Origin: Desulfolutivibrio sulfodismutans DSM 3696
Lineage (GTDB): Bacteria; Desulfobacterota; Desulfovibrionia; Desulfovibrionales; Desulfovibrionaceae
Assembly (NCBI RefSeq): GCF_013376455.1
Contig: NZ_CP045504.1
Location: 1,653,501 to 1,717,500, forward strand
DNA: 64,000 bases
Direction of reading: 5' to 3'
Below the pieces are notes generated by a model. The model searched no databases. It was not told the origin of the DNA and saw nothing but the letters and a program-made list of their open reading frames with translations. The translations under genes were made by a program, and so were the position numbers. Positions 55,414-63,995 of this stretch are shown here, in pieces; the stretch's first letter is position 1; every line of letters starts with the position of its first letter.

Positions 55414-55761
55414 TCTGCCGCCCGGGGGAACAGTGCGAGGGGTTATCGGCATGGACATAGCGGGCCGGGAGCGCGCCGGACGCGTTCCCGTGACGTTCCT
55501 CCTGGCGGCGTTAAATGCAAGTCGGATGCCATGGGATGTATGAGCAAACCGTTTCGGGAAAAGCCATAAAGCAGAATCGGCGGGAAGATGTCAATGTCGT
55601 CCGGACGTGCCCCGGGCGGGACGACTGCGGCCTCACCCCTCCCTGTTCCGACAGGGCGACGCATGACGCCCCTGGAAAACCGCGCGCCAAAGGCGGCTCC
55701 GCCCTGTGGACGGAACCGCCCTGCGCCGGAACGCGCCCGCCTTGGGGCGTCGATCGTCCGA

Positions 55762-56151
55762 TTACCAACCCCGGCCGTACCTGGGGGGAGGCGGCGGTCC
55801 GTAGTATCCGCCGTAGCCATGCCTGGGGGGAGGCGGCGGGCCGTAGTGTCCGCCGTAACCGCCACGGGGACCGTAGTATCCCGGAGGCGGGCCGCCGTAG
55901 CCCCGGCGTCCCGGATAGGGGCCGTAGCCGTAGGGGCCCCAAAATCCCGGAGGCGGTGGTGGCGGCGGCGGGCCGTAACCGGGGCCGCGCACCGGGACGT
56001 ACAAGGAAGGGCCGTCGCAGCCCGGAGAGCCTCCGATCACGAGGGGAACATCCACCCACAGCCCCGGGGCGGCGATCTGGATGGCCCGGGCCTCGGACGC
56101 CGCGACGCACAGGGCCAGAAGACAGGCGGCGAAAATGGTGATGCGCTTCAT
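55762..56151 (-). CDS. Secreted Pro/Gly/Tyr-rich repeat protein
   Basis: 129 residues. A signal peptide (MKRITIFAACLLALCVAASEARA) is followed by a short ordered part with one Cys. A low-complexity tail (~55-129) consists of polyproline runs alternating with GYGG/YYG segments. Two near-identical 14-residue units of GGxYGPPPPPRxGY type stand at the C-terminus. Similar tails occur in surface or cell-envelope proteins of uncertain role. No function assigned. Confidence 0.7.
   Translation of the reverse strand: MKRITIFAACLLALCVAASEARAIQIAAPGLWVDVPLVIGGSPGCDGPSLYVPVRGPGYGPPPPPPPPGFWGPYGYGPYPGRRGYGGPPPGYYGPRGGYGGHYGPPPPPRHGYGGYYGPPPPPRYGRGW
55780..55860 (-). repeat. 42-base tandem repeat inside the Pro/Gly/Tyr-rich gene
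   Basis: Two 39-base blocks (55780-55818 and 55822-55860) match at 36 of 39 positions with a 42-base period. They encode the C-terminal GPPPPPR/GYGG units in frame. Confidence 0.85.
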
Positions 56152-56531
56152 AAAACGCTCCTTGCGGTTTGCACGATCGCGCGTCTACCGGACGCGCTTG
56201 CCAGGAGGATTGCCAGGAGCGTGCCACAACCCTTACCCGGCGCAGGCCAGAGAATACAGGCCTGCATCCTTGCCCGCCTTCCCCGCCAAGCCGCATCCTT
56301 GGCCGCCTTTTCGCAGGGATGACGAAATGCCGTCGTTTCCATGCATTGCCGCGTCCGCCTTCAGGCATCGAAAGGATCACGAAATTTGCCTCCACGAGTA
56401 CGAAAACAGCGTCTTTGGCGACGCCAACCCCGGGCGAGAGCTATCCGGCCTTCCCCCTTGCCCGTCAGACACGTCTGGCGTATGGACGGATCGTGCGGGG
56501 TGCCAACGCCATCCGCACCGGGAGTACCGGC
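56152..56531. other. Intergenic region upstream of the Pro/Gly/Tyr-rich gene
   Basis: 380 bases; an open plus-strand frame crosses it but has no plausible start or protein-like composition before 56532. No promoter or repeat is recognised. Confidence 0.35.
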
Positions 56532-56753
56532 ATGCTCTCCGAAGACACCAAGTGGAGCGTGGTGGAGCAAAACGCCCGTGGCGACGACTCCAGCCTCGCC
56601 GAGCTGCAAACCATCCTGGCGGAAAAGCATTTCGCCATGCAGCGGGCCATGGTCCGTATTCCCGATCCTGTGCCCGCCGATCCCGACGAGGCCGTCACCA
56701 TCGCCACCTACCTGCACTCGGGCTGCGGCGCCCTGGCCGAGAGCGTCGCCTGA
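56532..56753 (+). CDS. Possible small hypothetical protein
   Basis: 73 residues starting at an ATG with GGGAG seven bases upstream. The sequence looks protein-like: MLSEDTKWSVVEQNARGDDS then a helical segment LAELQTILAEKHFAMQRAM, and a C-terminal SGCGALAE. No family is recognised. The same frame is open further upstream, but that part has poor composition. It is the only plus-strand gene proposed between 50190 and 61992, which lowers confidence. Confidence 0.42.
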   Translation: MLSEDTKWSVVEQNARGDDSSLAELQTILAEKHFAMQRAMVRIPDPVPADPDEAVTIATYLHSGCGALAESVA

Positions 56754-56929
56754 CGGCTCCAGGCCGCAACGCCAGCCCGTCCTCCCTCCCACAGCGCATC
56801 CTTTCCGGCCCCATCCCACCCTGCGCCCCTTTGCACCCGGCCATGAACGCAGGGCTTGGCCCTGGCCCGGCTCTCGCCGGAACTGCGGGCGACATCTCCC
56901 AAAAAAGTCTGACAAACGGCTGCCGCACC

Positions 56930-57000
56930 CCGGGCCCGCAACCCAGGCCGCCGAGTTTGGCGTCGGCCTCAGTCGGCCCGCGAGGCGGCGCATTCTTTGA
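56930..57000 (-). repeat. Decayed copy of the LysM gene 3' end
   Basis: This stretch matches the last ~70 bases of the LysM gene (about 57051-57120) at roughly 38 of the first 50 positions, ungapped. Read on the minus strand it gives LGGLGCGPGVRQPF against IGGLGYGLGLRHSF in the gene. It lies just past the intact gene's stop, so it looks like the leftover of a tandem duplication or paralogue. Confidence 0.55.
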
Positions 57001-57038
57001 TCACGGCATCCACGGCGTCGCCCATGGCGGGGGCCGGT

Positions 57039-57767
57039 TCAGAACGAATGCCGCAGCCCGAGGCCGTAGCCCAGGCCACCGATGCTGGTGTCGGTTTCGT
57101 AGCCCACGCGCGAGGCCTCGTTTTCCTTTACCGAGACGTTCACGCCATAGCCCAGGGTGGTCACCAACTGCGTGTCCTTCCCGGCGGGCAGGGTGGTGCG
57201 CACCCCCAGGGCGTGGCCCTGGAAATCCTCGTCTTTGTTCGCCGCTCCGGACATGATCACCGCCCCGGCGTCGCGGTGTTCCGGGGACAGGGTACCGCCG
57301 CCTTTCAAGGGAACATCCAGGAGCGATCCGCTGCGCGGGGGATCGGGCTTGGGCGGCTCGCCCATGATGGCGGATGTCTGGTCGTGGACGTTCCACTTGG
57401 CCGCCAGGTTCTTCGGAGCGGCGGCTTTTTTCGCCGGATCTCGCCCCGCTGCCCCGGCCAGCGCACCTTTGCCGCCCATCCCGGGGCCGGGGTCGGCCGC
57501 CGTGGCGGCGGGAAGGCGCAGGCACGCACCGGCCCGGATCTGATCCGCAGCGGCGATGCCGTTTTCGGCCTGAAGCGCCGCCAGGGACACTCCGTAGCGT
57601 TTGGCCAGGGAAAAAAGGGTCTCGCCGGGTTGCACCACATGCGTTCTGGGGTTTGCCTGGGCCTGGGCCGCCGACGCAAAAATAACGGCCAGGAGACAGA
57701 GCAGAAAAACGGCGGCCAGAGCCGGGGCCAAATCGCCGGGGAAAGGTATGCGTGCCGTGCCGGTCAT
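57039..57767 (-). CDS. LysM-domain secreted protein
   Basis: 242 residues. A hydrophobic signal (~12-36, LAAVFLLCLLAVIFASAAQA) is followed by one LysM domain (HVVQPGETLFSLAKRYGVSL, then IRAGACLRLP, ~43-85), a Lys/Ala/Pro linker and a C-terminal ~80 residues ending in SIGGLGYGLGLRHSF. LysM binds peptidoglycan. The final Gly-rich, aromatic-ended strand resembles the last strand of outer-membrane beta-barrels, so the C-terminus might insert in or contact the outer membrane. ATG at 57767 is chosen over an upstream start as the signal peptide is then at the N-terminus. Confidence 0.75.
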   Translation of the reverse strand: MTGTARIPFPGDLAPALAAVFLLCLLAVIFASAAQAQANPRTHVVQPGETLFSLAKRYGVSLAALQAENGIAAADQIRAGACLRLPAATAADPGPGMGGKGALAGAAGRDPAKKAAAPKNLAAKWNVHDQTSAIMGEPPKPDPPRSGSLLDVPLKGGGTLSPEHRDAGAVIMSGAANKDEDFQGHALGVRTTLPAGKDTQLVTTLGYGVNVSVKENEASRVGYETDTSIGGLGYGLGLRHSF

Positions 57768-58068
57768 GCGGTGCGCCCGTGGTTGCAGTGGTTGTCGGGG
57801 CGGGCGAGACTGGTCCCAGGGAGCCCGATTCACGATTCATGCCGCCGCGCCCCGCACCCTGCTGCAGGGCCATGCAGAGGCATGCATCCCCTTGTCCTCA
57901 TGGTGTTTTCCCAAACGGACAGACCGCCGGACTGCGTTTTGCTCGGGCTCGCGCCGGGGAAGAAACACCGTCGGGGAACCAGCAGCGGCCATATTCCGCT
58001 TCACTGTGTAAGAAAATGAAAAAACCGCCCCGCAGGCTGGGCGCGCGCCAGGCCGGGGCTGCAACGGA
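57768..58068. other. Intergenic region upstream of the LysM gene
   Basis: About 300 bases with no gene. It must contain the LysM gene promoter on the minus strand, but none is clear. Confidence 0.35.
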
Positions 58069-58108
58069 AAAATGTCCATCCGGGAGGCGGCCCCCGGATG
58101 GACATTTT
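58069..58108 (-). terminator. Strong hairpin terminator after the Ser-rich gene
   Basis: A perfect 16-base stem (AAAATGTCCATCCGGG / CCCGGATGGACATTTT) with an 8-base loop, 30 bases past the stop. On the minus strand the stem ends in a run of five Ts. Confidence 0.85.
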
Positions 58109-58138
58109 GCAAGATCCCTGACGGGATGACTGGACGCG

Positions 58139-58618
58139 TTAGGCGGCTGCGGCCTTGAGCTGGGCGATCTGCTGTTGCAGGCTGGCGACCTGGGCCTGCA
58201 GGGCGGCCACGATGGGCTTTTTGGTGCCATCGGGGATTTCCTGCTGCTCCACCTGGAGGATCTTGCCCTGCAGCTCCTCCATCTGGGCCTGGAGATCCTC
58301 GATGCTGCTGGACGAATCGCTGCTGCTGGAACCGCCGCTGCCGCTGGCGCCTTCGGCGGATTCGGACGATTCGCTGTCGCTGTCTTCGCTGTCGCTTTCC
58401 GTCTCGCTGCTGGTTTCGCTGCTGCTGCTGTCGGACTGGCCCCGGGCGCTGGCCAAAAGTTCCGCCAGCTTCCTGGCTGCGTCGGAGATGGTCACGGTGT
58501 CGGTCCCGGAGCTGACCGTCGTGCTCGAGGTGTCCTCATCATCCACCTTCTGCGTGGAGGCCACGGATTCGATGGCCGACGTGTAGCTGCTCCCGGACAA
58601 AATGCTTGAGATATCCAT
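58139..58618 (-). CDS. Ser/Glu-rich linker protein with flanking helical segments
   Basis: 159 residues. An N-terminal stretch (MDISSILSGSSYTSAIESVA) and DTVTISDAARKLAELLASA recall short conserved segments near the ends of flagellar or secreted helical proteins. Residues ~60-105 are almost entirely Ser, Glu, Asp and Gly. A C-terminal coiled coil (EDLQAQMEELQGKILQVEQQ; ALQAQVASLQQQIAQLKAA) follows. No signal peptide or known domain. A strong terminator follows, supporting it as a real monocistronic gene. Confidence 0.72.
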   Translation of the reverse strand: MDISSILSGSSYTSAIESVASTQKVDDEDTSSTTVSSGTDTVTISDAARKLAELLASARGQSDSSSSETSSETESDSEDSDSESSESAEGASGSGGSSSSDSSSSIEDLQAQMEELQGKILQVEQQEIPDGTKKPIVAALQAQVASLQQQIAQLKAAAA

Positions 58619-58979
58619 GATGCGACTCCAATGTTGTGTCGTGTCCCCCTCTCCCTGGGATGGAAAAATTTACCGCCAGAAAGCGCATGGTCGTATTCCA
58701 TGACCACAAAGCATAATCCGGTCCAAGGCGGTCGCCCGGGTCCGTGACCACGGCGAACGCCGCAAAACATGTGCAAGGACAGGCGGTTGACCTCTCCCTG
58801 AATACACGGCGGGGCTGCCACCGCCGCGAACGGTGGGAAAAAACTGCCTGCCGGGGAGTGCGGCGTGGGGCGTCCCGCAACAAAACACCGGCATCTCTTC
58901 AAGAAAACAGGACCATGCGCGCAGGGTTCATCCCGAAATCCGTAAAAGCCGGATTTCACGGTCGCGGCGCAAGGGGGGG
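58619..58979. other. Intergenic region between the Ser-rich gene and the algJ-like gene
   Basis: 361 bases without a gene. A hairpin, GAAATCCG/CGGATTTC with a 7-base loop, lies at 58935-58957 shortly after the algJ-like stop; it has no T-run. No promoter was recognised for the Ser-rich gene, and a search for a flagellar sigma-28 pattern found none. Confidence 0.4.
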
Positions 58980-60134
58980 CTAGTCTTTGGGCGGCTCGGG
59001 GGGATTTTCAAGGCAAAAGGCGTACTGGTAGCGCTCCACCACCTCAAGGACCACGGCGTCGGGCCTTTCAGCGGCCACGATGTCCGGGGCGTAGGCGTGG
59101 CTCCACAAAAAGACCGCGCTTTGGAAGCGTCCGGCCAGAAAGGGGATCATGGCCGACGAAAAGGAGTCGCGAAAAAAAAGAACCCGGGGCAGCCGCGTGT
59201 CCCCGGTCTCGGCCACCACCATGGCCCGATCCGGGTGGTTGGCCGGGTCGGCATAGGGACGGGGCGCGCCGAAGCTGGCCAGGACGCCGGGGGCCTGGGG
59301 ATTTTTGGGCGTCAGGCGGATGTCCGTTTCCCGCCAGATATCCGGCAAAAGGAGCATCCCGGCCAGATCGCCGCCCGGGATCACGGATTCGGTCACGGCA
59401 TAGTCGGCCTCATCCAGGGGGGGAATGGCCGGGAAACGCTGCCGCAGAGCGGCCACGATCCGCTTGGCCCCCGTAAACGCCCCCCAGTCGTTCCAGTGGG
59501 TGTCGGTTTTCCAGTAGGCCCGGCGCACGGCCTTGGCCCGGGCCATGTCCGGCCGCAGGTCCACGAAATCCACGCCTGCCGCCGTCAGGCGCTCCCCGAG
59601 GATGTCCAGCCGGGACCGGGGCCGCAGGGGATGGACGTATCCGGGAAGATATTCGGGATAGACCGTGTGCTTGTCCGGGCACACCACCACGTAGAAGGCG
59701 ATGCCCCGGGCCGCCAGCCGGTCCCGGCGCTCCACCAGGATGCGCGTCATGTCCTCTTGCAGGGCGTCGGACATGTTCATGACGTTGATATGGTCGTCCA
59801 GGGCATGCTCCAGGGAATAAAACAGCCAGCCGTCGCGCCCCAGCATCACCCCGGGCACGGGGGATTCCTCGAAGACGGCCAGCCGCAGCCGGTTCCCGGC
59901 CCGGATGAGGGTCTCACGCAGGGGGAAATGGTCCGCGAAGGCCACCCGCAGGCCCTTGGCGTAGGCCGCCGGGTTGGAAAAAAGCAGGGTGACGGGCGGA
60001 ACCTCGGCCAAGGGGCGGTTTTCGTGGGCCAGCACCCCCACGGGCTCAAGGCCCAGGGCGGCCACGGCCAGGGGGGTGGCGAGCACGGCCAGAAAAATGA
60101 GGGTCCGCAGGAGGTCTGTGGCGCGCGCGTTCAT
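58980..60134 (-). CDS. AlgJ/AlgX-like periplasmic O-acetyltransferase component
   Basis: 384 residues. An N-terminal membrane/signal segment (~8-30) is followed by an SGNH-hydrolase-like domain of the AlgJ/AlgX type. Visible landmarks are DHFPLRETLIRAGN, LGRDGWLFYS, VVVCPDKHTVYPEYLP, the catalytic Asp-x-His in YWKTDTHWNDWGAF (~205-218) and the nucleophile Ser in FFRDSFSSAM. Such proteins move acetyl groups to an extracellular polysaccharide using the MBOAT partner encoded just upstream. ATG at 60134, two bases after the MBOAT stop. Confidence 0.82.
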   Translation of the reverse strand: MNARATDLLRTLIFLAVLATPLAVAALGLEPVGVLAHENRPLAEVPPVTLLFSNPAAYAKGLRVAFADHFPLRETLIRAGNRLRLAVFEESPVPGVMLGRDGWLFYSLEHALDDHINVMNMSDALQEDMTRILVERRDRLAARGIAFYVVVCPDKHTVYPEYLPGYVHPLRPRSRLDILGERLTAAGVDFVDLRPDMARAKAVRRAYWKTDTHWNDWGAFTGAKRIVAALRQRFPAIPPLDEADYAVTESVIPGGDLAGMLLLPDIWRETDIRLTPKNPQAPGVLASFGAPRPYADPANHPDRAMVVAETGDTRLPRVLFFRDSFSSAMIPFLAGRFQSAVFLWSHAYAPDIVAAERPDAVVLEVVERYQYAFCLENPPEPPKD

Positions 60135-60136
60135 GG

Positions 60137-61579
60137 TCAAAACCTAGCGTAAATGAAGGGGGAATAGGTTCCGGCCGCAAGCTGCATGGCCGACAGGACC
60201 AAAAGTGCCGCCGGGGCCAGGATCGCCGCCGCGGCGGCCGCGCCCCGGCCAAGCGTGCCGCAGCGCCCGGCCAGCCCCGACACGGTGCGGGCCGCCCCGC
60301 CAAGGGGCAGGGAAAAGACCACGGCCAGGACCAGGGCGCACAAGGCCTGACGGCTGGCGGCGGTCATCCAGGTATAGGCGAAGCCCTCGAAGCGAAACGA
60401 GAAAAGCGCCCCGAGATAGTTCACGGCCTGGGGCAGGTCGGCGGCCCGGAAAAAGACCCAGCCCAGCATGACCGCCAAAAGGGCATAGGCATGGCCCAGA
60501 GCGGCCGGGGCGGCGTCCATGGCCCGGCCGAAACGGGTGCGTTCCAAGACCAGAAAGACGCCGTGGAAAAGCCCCCAGACCACGAAGGTCCAGCTTGCCC
60601 CGTGCCACAGCCCGCACAAGACGAAGACCGTCAAGAGGTTGCCCTGCACCCGGACCGGGCTGACCCGGCCGCCGCCCAGGGGGATGTACAGGTAGTCGCG
60701 AAACCAGGTGGACAGGGAGATGTGCCAGCGCCGCCAGAATTCGCGCACGGAACGGGACACGTAGGGGTGGTCGAAGTTCTCCGGCAGGGCGATGCCGAAC
60801 ATGCGCCCAAGTCCCACGGCCATGTCCGTATAGCCCGAAAAATCGAAATAGATCTGGCCGGTGTAGGCCAAAAGGCCGAGCCAGGCCGTGCCCATGTCCA
60901 GGGCCCCGCCCAGGGGCCGGGCGGAGAAGGCGGCGTCGGCCACGGGCCCCAGCGTCCCGGCCAGAAGCGTCTTTTTGGCCAGCCCCAGGCAGAACCGCAC
61001 GGACCCGGCGGCCACGTCCGAAAGGGCGGGGCGCGGCAGGCGCATTCCCGGGAGCATGGCGGCGTAGCGGGCGATGGGCCCGGCGATCATCTTGGGGAAA
61101 AAAGACAGGTACAGGGCCGTGCGCAAAAGATTTTTCTCGGCGGCCACCTGCCCCCGGGAGACATCCACGAGATAGGACACGGCCTGGAAGGTGAAAAAGG
61201 AGATGCCAAGCGGCGGCAGGCCGTGGATGTTTGCCGGGTCGATGCCGCTTGATTCCAGAAACGGCAGGGCCGAGACTACAAAGGCCAGGTACTTGGCCTT
61301 GGCGAGATACCCGATGTTGGCCGCCACCCCCAGGGCCGTCAGCCTTTTCCGTCTGACCGTGCGTCCGGCGTCCCGGGCGTTGCCGATGGCCAGGGCCAGG
61401 GCATGGTTGCCGAGGATGGAGACGGCCAGCACCGGCAGGGCCGAGACGTCGCCCATGGCCGTAAAGATCAGGCTGGCCGCAAGCAGGACATGCGGCCGAA
61501 ACCGGGTGGGCGCGACGAAAAATCCGGCCAGGACGGCCGGGAGAAAAACAAAGAGGAACAGCGGGGAATCGAGGCTCAT
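60137..61579 (-). CDS. MBOAT-family acyltransferase (AlgI-like)
   Basis: 480 residues, about 11 membrane segments. Diagnostic AlgI segments: KYLAFVVSALPFL, GISFFTFQAVSYLVDV, FPKMIAGPIARY, YFDFSGYTDMAVGLGRMFGI, EFWRRWHISLSTWFRDYLYI and the catalytic His in LCGLWHGASWTFVVWG. It passes acetyl groups across the inner membrane to a periplasmic transferase, here the following gene. No polysaccharide polymerase or glycosyltransferase gene is in the window, so the acetylated polymer is unknown. Confidence 0.92.
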   Translation of the reverse strand: MSLDSPLFLFVFLPAVLAGFFVAPTRFRPHVLLAASLIFTAMGDVSALPVLAVSILGNHALALAIGNARDAGRTVRRKRLTALGVAANIGYLAKAKYLAFVVSALPFLESSGIDPANIHGLPPLGISFFTFQAVSYLVDVSRGQVAAEKNLLRTALYLSFFPKMIAGPIARYAAMLPGMRLPRPALSDVAAGSVRFCLGLAKKTLLAGTLGPVADAAFSARPLGGALDMGTAWLGLLAYTGQIYFDFSGYTDMAVGLGRMFGIALPENFDHPYVSRSVREFWRRWHISLSTWFRDYLYIPLGGGRVSPVRVQGNLLTVFVLCGLWHGASWTFVVWGLFHGVFLVLERTRFGRAMDAAPAALGHAYALLAVMLGWVFFRAADLPQAVNYLGALFSFRFEGFAYTWMTAASRQALCALVLAVVFSLPLGGAARTVSGLAGRCGTLGRGAAAAAAILAPAALLVLSAMQLAAGTYSPFIYARF

Positions 61580-61991
61580 AGGGTCATGTCCATGGGAGTG
61601 GCTGCCGGGGGATGCCTGCCAGGCCGAAACCTGCCGCCCGCCCGACAGGTCTCATTATCCCCTCGCCCGCCCCGATACAAGCGCGGACATGTCAGTCCCG
61701 TCTGCCCGCAGGCCCATCCCCGGCGGCCGCGTCGGCCCGGAACCCATGCTGCGCCGCGTCATCCGCAACGCGAGATTCTGAGGCAAAACGCGAGCCCAGC
61801 GCGGCATGCGCCTGTCCGGCCGCCCCGCTCGCCCAGTTCGCCCAGTTCGCCCAGTTCGCCCCGCTCGTTCGCCGCCGTTTTCGACCTGCCCCGCCAGGGA
61901 GGCAACGCCCGGGGCGGGGTGACAGTCCCCCCGGGCTTTGCTACCACAGCGGCCGTCCGGCGTATGCCGGAGGCCCTGGAGGTTCTTTTCC
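61580..61991. other. Divergent intergenic region with a 9-base tandem repeat
   Basis: 412 bases between the divergent MBOAT and tatD genes. CGCCCAGTT is repeated three times perfectly at 61830-61856. No promoter was recognised with confidence. Confidence 0.5.
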
Positions 61992-62827
61992 GTGTCCAAG
62001 AAAAAACATCGCGACCGCCCGTCCCCCGAGACCCTGGGCCTTGCCCCCGTGGGCGTCGACACCCACGCCCACCTGGACATGCGCGGCTTCGAGCCCGCCG
62101 AAATACCGGACATCCTGGCCCGGGCCAGGGCCGCCGGGGTGGCCCGCATCGGCAACGTGTTCCTGGGACCGGACGCCTATGCCCGAAACGCCGCGCTTTT
62201 CGACGATGCGCCCCAGGTCTTTTTCATCCTGGGCATGCATCCCACGGAATGCTCCGGCTACGCCGAACCGCTGACCGCAGCCATGGAGGCGGCCTTCCGG
62301 GCCAATCCGAGGCTACGGGCCGTGGGCGAGATCGGCTTGGACTTCTACTGGGACGACGCCCCCCCGAGGACCAGAAACGGGCCTTGCGGGAACAGTTGGA
62401 GATGGCCCGGGGGCTGGACCTACCCGTGGTCATCCACAGCCGCTCGGCCGAGGAGGAGACCCTGGCGATCCTTGCAGACATGGGATTTTCCGGCAGGCCC
62501 CTGGTGTGGCACTGCTTCGGAGGCGATGCGGAGCTGGCCCGTCGCATCCTGGCCATGGGCTTTTTCATCTCCGTGCCGGGCCCGGTGACCTATGCCAAAA
62601 ACACGGCCCTGGCCGCCGCCGTGGCCGAAATCCCCCTGTCGCGGCTTCTGCTTGAGACCGACGCCCCGTTTCTGACCGCCGAGCCCTGGCGGGGCAAACG
62701 CAACGAACCGGCCCTGCTGGGTTTTACCGCCGTCCGCGTGGCGGACATCAAGGGGCTTTCCCCGCACGAGGTGTGGCGGGCCACGGCGGACAACGCCGTC
62801 TCGTTTTTCGAGCTTGAGGTTCTGTGA
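61992..62827 (+). pseudogene. tatD: TatD-family metal-dependent hydrolase, frameshifted
   Basis: The first part starts at GTG 61992 (GGAGG nine bases upstream) and has metal motif GVDTHAHLDM, NVFLGPDAYARN, GMHPTECSG and the EIGLDFYWDDAPP segment. The frame then runs into unrelated sequence. The rest of TatD continues one frame over: RALREQLEMARGLDLPVVIH, VWHCFGGDAELA, LLLETDAPFLTAEPWRGKRNEP and the ending. The break is at a run of seven Cs (62359-62365); eight would restore one frame of about 278 residues. TatD proteins are magnesium-dependent nucleases/D-aminoacyl-tRNA deacylase-like hydrolases. A sequencing error or real slippage are both possible. Confidence 0.85.
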
Positions 62828-62879
62828 CGCGCAGTCTCGCCCGGATTCGCGTCTCTTCCCTTGCATCTTTCCCACGTCA

Positions 62880-62893
62880 CCCTGTTGACTTCC
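62880..62893 (+). promoter_or_regulatory. Repeated TTGAC-containing element before the FecR gene
   Basis: CCCTGTTGACTTCC occurs here and again at 63982-63995, after the FecR gene. Each copy includes TTGACT, a -35-like hexamer. No convincing -10 box is seen at the right spacing. Confidence 0.35.
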
Positions 62894-63009
62894 GCGCCGG
62901 ACACTGTACCACGGAAGAGACATACCTGCCGTTCGGTTGTTCGATGGTCTTTCCGCCTGTCCTCAAACAGGTTTTGCACATTTTCAGCAGACCATGGAGG
63001 GTGTTTCGG

Positions 63010-63930
63010 ATGAAACCAGGACTTCTTGTGCGGACGTTTGTCCTGTTGTGCCTGCTCGCCTCCCCGGCCCTGGCCGCAGACGACGCCAAGCCCGCCGGGT
63101 ACGTCCAGGAGGCCAGGGGCCAGGCCCTGGCCGTGCGCGGCGGCCAGTCCCGGGAGCTTGCGGCCAAGGGGCCGGTCTTTTCCGGCGACAGCCTGGCCAC
63201 CAAGGCCGAATCCTCGCTGCAGATCATGTTTTCCGACGGCACGATTCTGGCCATGGGCCCGGAGAGCCTTTTTTCCGTAGACGAATTCGTCAACGAATGG
63301 GGCCAGGACAAGACCTTAAGCAACAAGATGCAGTTCTCCTACGGCCCCGGCGTGTTCCGGGCCGTGACCGGGGCCATCTCGGACCGCAATCCGCACGCCT
63401 TTTCCGTGGAGACACCGCTTGGGGCCATCGGCATCCGGGGCACGGAACTGGGTTCCGTGGTCCAGGCCCCGGCCCTGGTCGGCGGCAAGCCCTATCCCGC
63501 CGCCCTGGCCGAGGCCTTCGCCCCCGGGGCCAACGCGGCCAACATCCTGGCCACCCTGCGCCAGGCCGCCACGGCAGCCGTGCCCGGCGAGATTCACGGC
63601 CACATACGCGGCGCAGCCAAGCGGCCCCTGGCCTTCACGGACAAGATGGGCAAGAGCGTGGACATGGCCGTGGGCCAGGGCGTGACCGTCAGCCGGGAAC
63701 GCGGGACTTCCGACGCCGGCCCCATTTCCGGCGTCCTGAGCACGACCATCAAGACCGCGCCGATTCGGACTTCGGCCAAGATCCCGGCGGCCTTCAAGAA
63801 CACTTTGGGCGACACCCCGGGCTCCAGCAACAGCAACACCGACAGCACCACCACCGGAAGGTCGGGCTCCAGCGGCCATACCGGCGGCAACAGCAACACC
63901 GGAGGAGGAGGCACCGGGGGCGCCCGGTAA
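63010..63930 (+). CDS. FecR-domain secreted protein
   Basis: 306 residues from the ATG at 63010 (GGAGGG nine bases upstream). A signal peptide (LLVRTFVLLCLLASPALA) precedes a FecR-type domain: GDSLATKAESSLQIMFSDGT (~58-77), ILAMGPESLFSVDEF, VFRAVTGAI and FSVETPLGAIGIRGTEL (~130-146). This pattern occurs in free-standing periplasmic FecR proteins, not the iron-dicitrate sensor. The C-terminus (~265-306) is a Ser/Asn/Thr/Gly low-complexity tail. No sigma factor or TonB receptor gene is adjacent. Function unknown. Confidence 0.85.
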   Translation: MKPGLLVRTFVLLCLLASPALAADDAKPAGYVQEARGQALAVRGGQSRELAAKGPVFSGDSLATKAESSLQIMFSDGTILAMGPESLFSVDEFVNEWGQDKTLSNKMQFSYGPGVFRAVTGAISDRNPHAFSVETPLGAIGIRGTELGSVVQAPALVGGKPYPAALAEAFAPGANAANILATLRQAATAAVPGEIHGHIRGAAKRPLAFTDKMGKSVDMAVGQGVTVSRERGTSDAGPISGVLSTTIKTAPIRTSAKIPAAFKNTLGDTPGSSNSNTDSTTTGRSGSSGHTGGNSNTGGGGTGGAR

Positions 63931-63981
63931 CGGCGCACCGCTTTCCTTCTCCAGGAGACCGGCTTCGTCTCCAGGAAACAA

Positions 63982-63995
63982 CCCTGTTGACTTCC
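63982..63995 (+). promoter_or_regulatory. Second copy of the TTGAC-containing element
   Basis: Identical to 62880-62893 over 14 bases. It sits 50 bases past the FecR stop and at the window edge, so it may head a paralogous gene just outside the window. Confidence 0.3.

Noticed and set aside
61830-61856. Three CGCCCAGTT units considered as a CRISPR-like array
   Set aside because: Units abut without spacers and are only nine bases long; a minisatellite.
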